Shown: piece by piece, positions 6,069 through 6,698 of the stretch
How positions within the stretch are numbered: the first letter of the stretch is position 1
Layout: each line of letters starts with the position of its first letter
Source: Oscillospiraceae bacterium
GTDB lineage: Bacteria > Bacillota > Clostridia > Oscillospirales > Oscillospiraceae
DNA length: 6,698 bases
NCBI GenBank assembly: GCA_017405545.1
Contig: JAFRAF010000060.1
Span: 1 to 6,698, forward strand
Reading direction: 5' to 3'
Notes under the pieces: generated by a model
What the model saw: the letters and a program-made list of their open reading frames with translations, nothing else
What the model was told of the DNA's origin: nothing
Database searches by the model: none
Position numbers and translations under genes: made by a program

Positions 6069-6698
6069 ATGCCAGGACCCGATATCATCGAATATCTGCA
6101 CGGAAAGCGGCTCAATCAGTCCATTATTATAAGCTGCACCTCCGATGAACGTATGCTCGAAGCCGCTGTAACTGCAGCGGCCGCCAAGCTCTGTTCGAAT
6201 GGAAGCCCTGACCCCTGCGGCCTGTGTTCACACTGCAGGAAGGCTTTTTCCGGTATACACCCTGATGTGATTACAATTGAGCGGGACAGTGAAAAAAACG
6301 ATATCACGGTGGAGCAGATTAGAAAAGTTGTGTATGACGCGTCCATACTCCCGAACGAGGCTGAGAACACGGTATACATCATAAAACACGCGGAGGAAAT
6401 GAACTCAAATGCACAAAACGCTCTTCTCAAGGTCCTTGAAGAGCCGCCTGCCTGGGTCAGCTTCATACTGCTTGCGAAAAACCCCGGTGAACTGCTGCAG
6501 ACCATACGCTCCAGATGCACCCTCCTTCTCCTGCCGCCCGGTGAAGCCCCGGTCCTCTCAGGAAAAAACGAGGAGTTGGCTGTGACCCTGCTTGAAAGCA
6601 TCAAAAGCAAAGACCAACGCGATATACTTTCGCACATCTGGGAGATTACCGAGCTTCCCAAAAACGAAGTACGTGAATTCTTGGATGCTCTTGACAGA
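6069..6698 (+). CDS. holB: DNA polymerase III delta-prime subunit, 5' portion (runs off the window)
   Basis: An open frame of 210 codons from ATG 6069 to the window edge with no stop. GGAGG (6059-6063) precedes the ATG by 5 bases. Delta-prime is the clamp-loader subunit that helps load the sliding clamp during replication. Diagnostic features are the zinc-binding cysteines C42, C50, C53 and C56 (PCGLCSHC), HPDV (64-67), the VEQIRKV stretch (81-87), and the strongly conserved AEEMNSNAQNALLKVLEEPP (108-127) followed by TIRSRC (145-150). The usual Walker A segment near residues 20-30 is replaced by IIISCTSDERML, and the Walker B Asp/Glu positions read IIKHAEEM. Nucleotide binding is therefore unlikely, as is known for E. 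coli delta-prime. DnaX (tau/gamma) shares these motifs but needs an intact P-loop, so delta-prime fits better. Confidence 0.88.
   Translation, partial: MPGPDIIEYLHGKRLNQSIIISCTSDERMLEAAVTAAAAKLCSNGSPDPCGLCSHCRKAFSGIHPDVITIERDSEKNDITVEQIRKVVYDASILPNEAENTVYIIKHAEEMNSNAQNALLKVLEEPPAWVSFILLAKNPGELLQTIRSRCTLLLLPPGEAPVLSGKNEELAVTLLESIKSKDQRDILSHIWEITELPKNEVREFLDALDR

Noticed and set aside
6116..6661. 181-codon open frame on the minus strand
   Set aside because: It lies wholly opposite the holB-like gene, whose conserved motifs are on the plus strand, and its translation shows no recognisable domain.
1..6698. CRISPR arrays, tRNA or rRNA genes, insertion sequences, attachment sites
   Set aside because: No spaced repeats, cloverleaf-like segments, transposase genes or terminal inverted repeats were seen by eye.

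Overview
The window looks like a chromosomal stretch of a Bacillota (Clostridia-type) bacterium. This rests on a moderate GC content, strong AGGAGG-type ribosome binding sites, an N-terminal lipoprotein signal with an LCAC lipobox, and gene families common in anaerobic clostridia (a UPF0371/DUF1846 protein and a COG4087-type small HAD protein). Isoleucine ATA codons are frequent throughout. No phage, IS, CRISPR, rRNA or tRNA element was seen. All genes lie on the plus strand.

Region 1 (1-2948) is the distal part of a phosphate uptake operon: pstC, pstA and pstB, translationally coupled by short overlaps. A small HAD-superfamily gene follows 17 bp after pstB, in a place where many bacteria have phoU. 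The substrate-binding gene pstS, if present, lies upstream of the window. The PstA protein lacks the RAxGET-type residues normally found near the end of the transporter core, while PstC keeps them.

Region 2 (2949-3097) is a compact control segment. A 15-bp inverted repeat followed by a T-run looks like the terminator of the pst/HAD operon. A consensus promoter (TTGACA, 16 bp, TATAAT) has its -10 box inside the left arm of that hairpin. A transcript started there would begin near the loop, lack the left arm and so escape termination. A second, weaker promoter candidate follows.

Region 3 (3098-4354) is a single gene for a secreted, acidic, multi-domain lipoprotein of unknown function, followed by a hairpin. 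Region 4 (4355-4570) is an AT-rich intergenic segment with a TTAACA-N6-TTAACA direct repeat resembling a PhoP box, a sigma-70-type promoter, and a GTGCGG/CCGCAC dyad around its -35 box. Region 5 (4571-6698) holds the DUF1846 gene and, 13 bp later, the start of a DNA polymerase III delta-prime (holB-like) gene that runs off the end of the window.

The most distinctive observations are the terminator with an embedded promoter, the altered PstA motif, the HAD protein attached to the pst operon, and the possible Pho box that might link the DUF1846-holB unit to phosphate control. All were read by eye; no alignments or searches were run.
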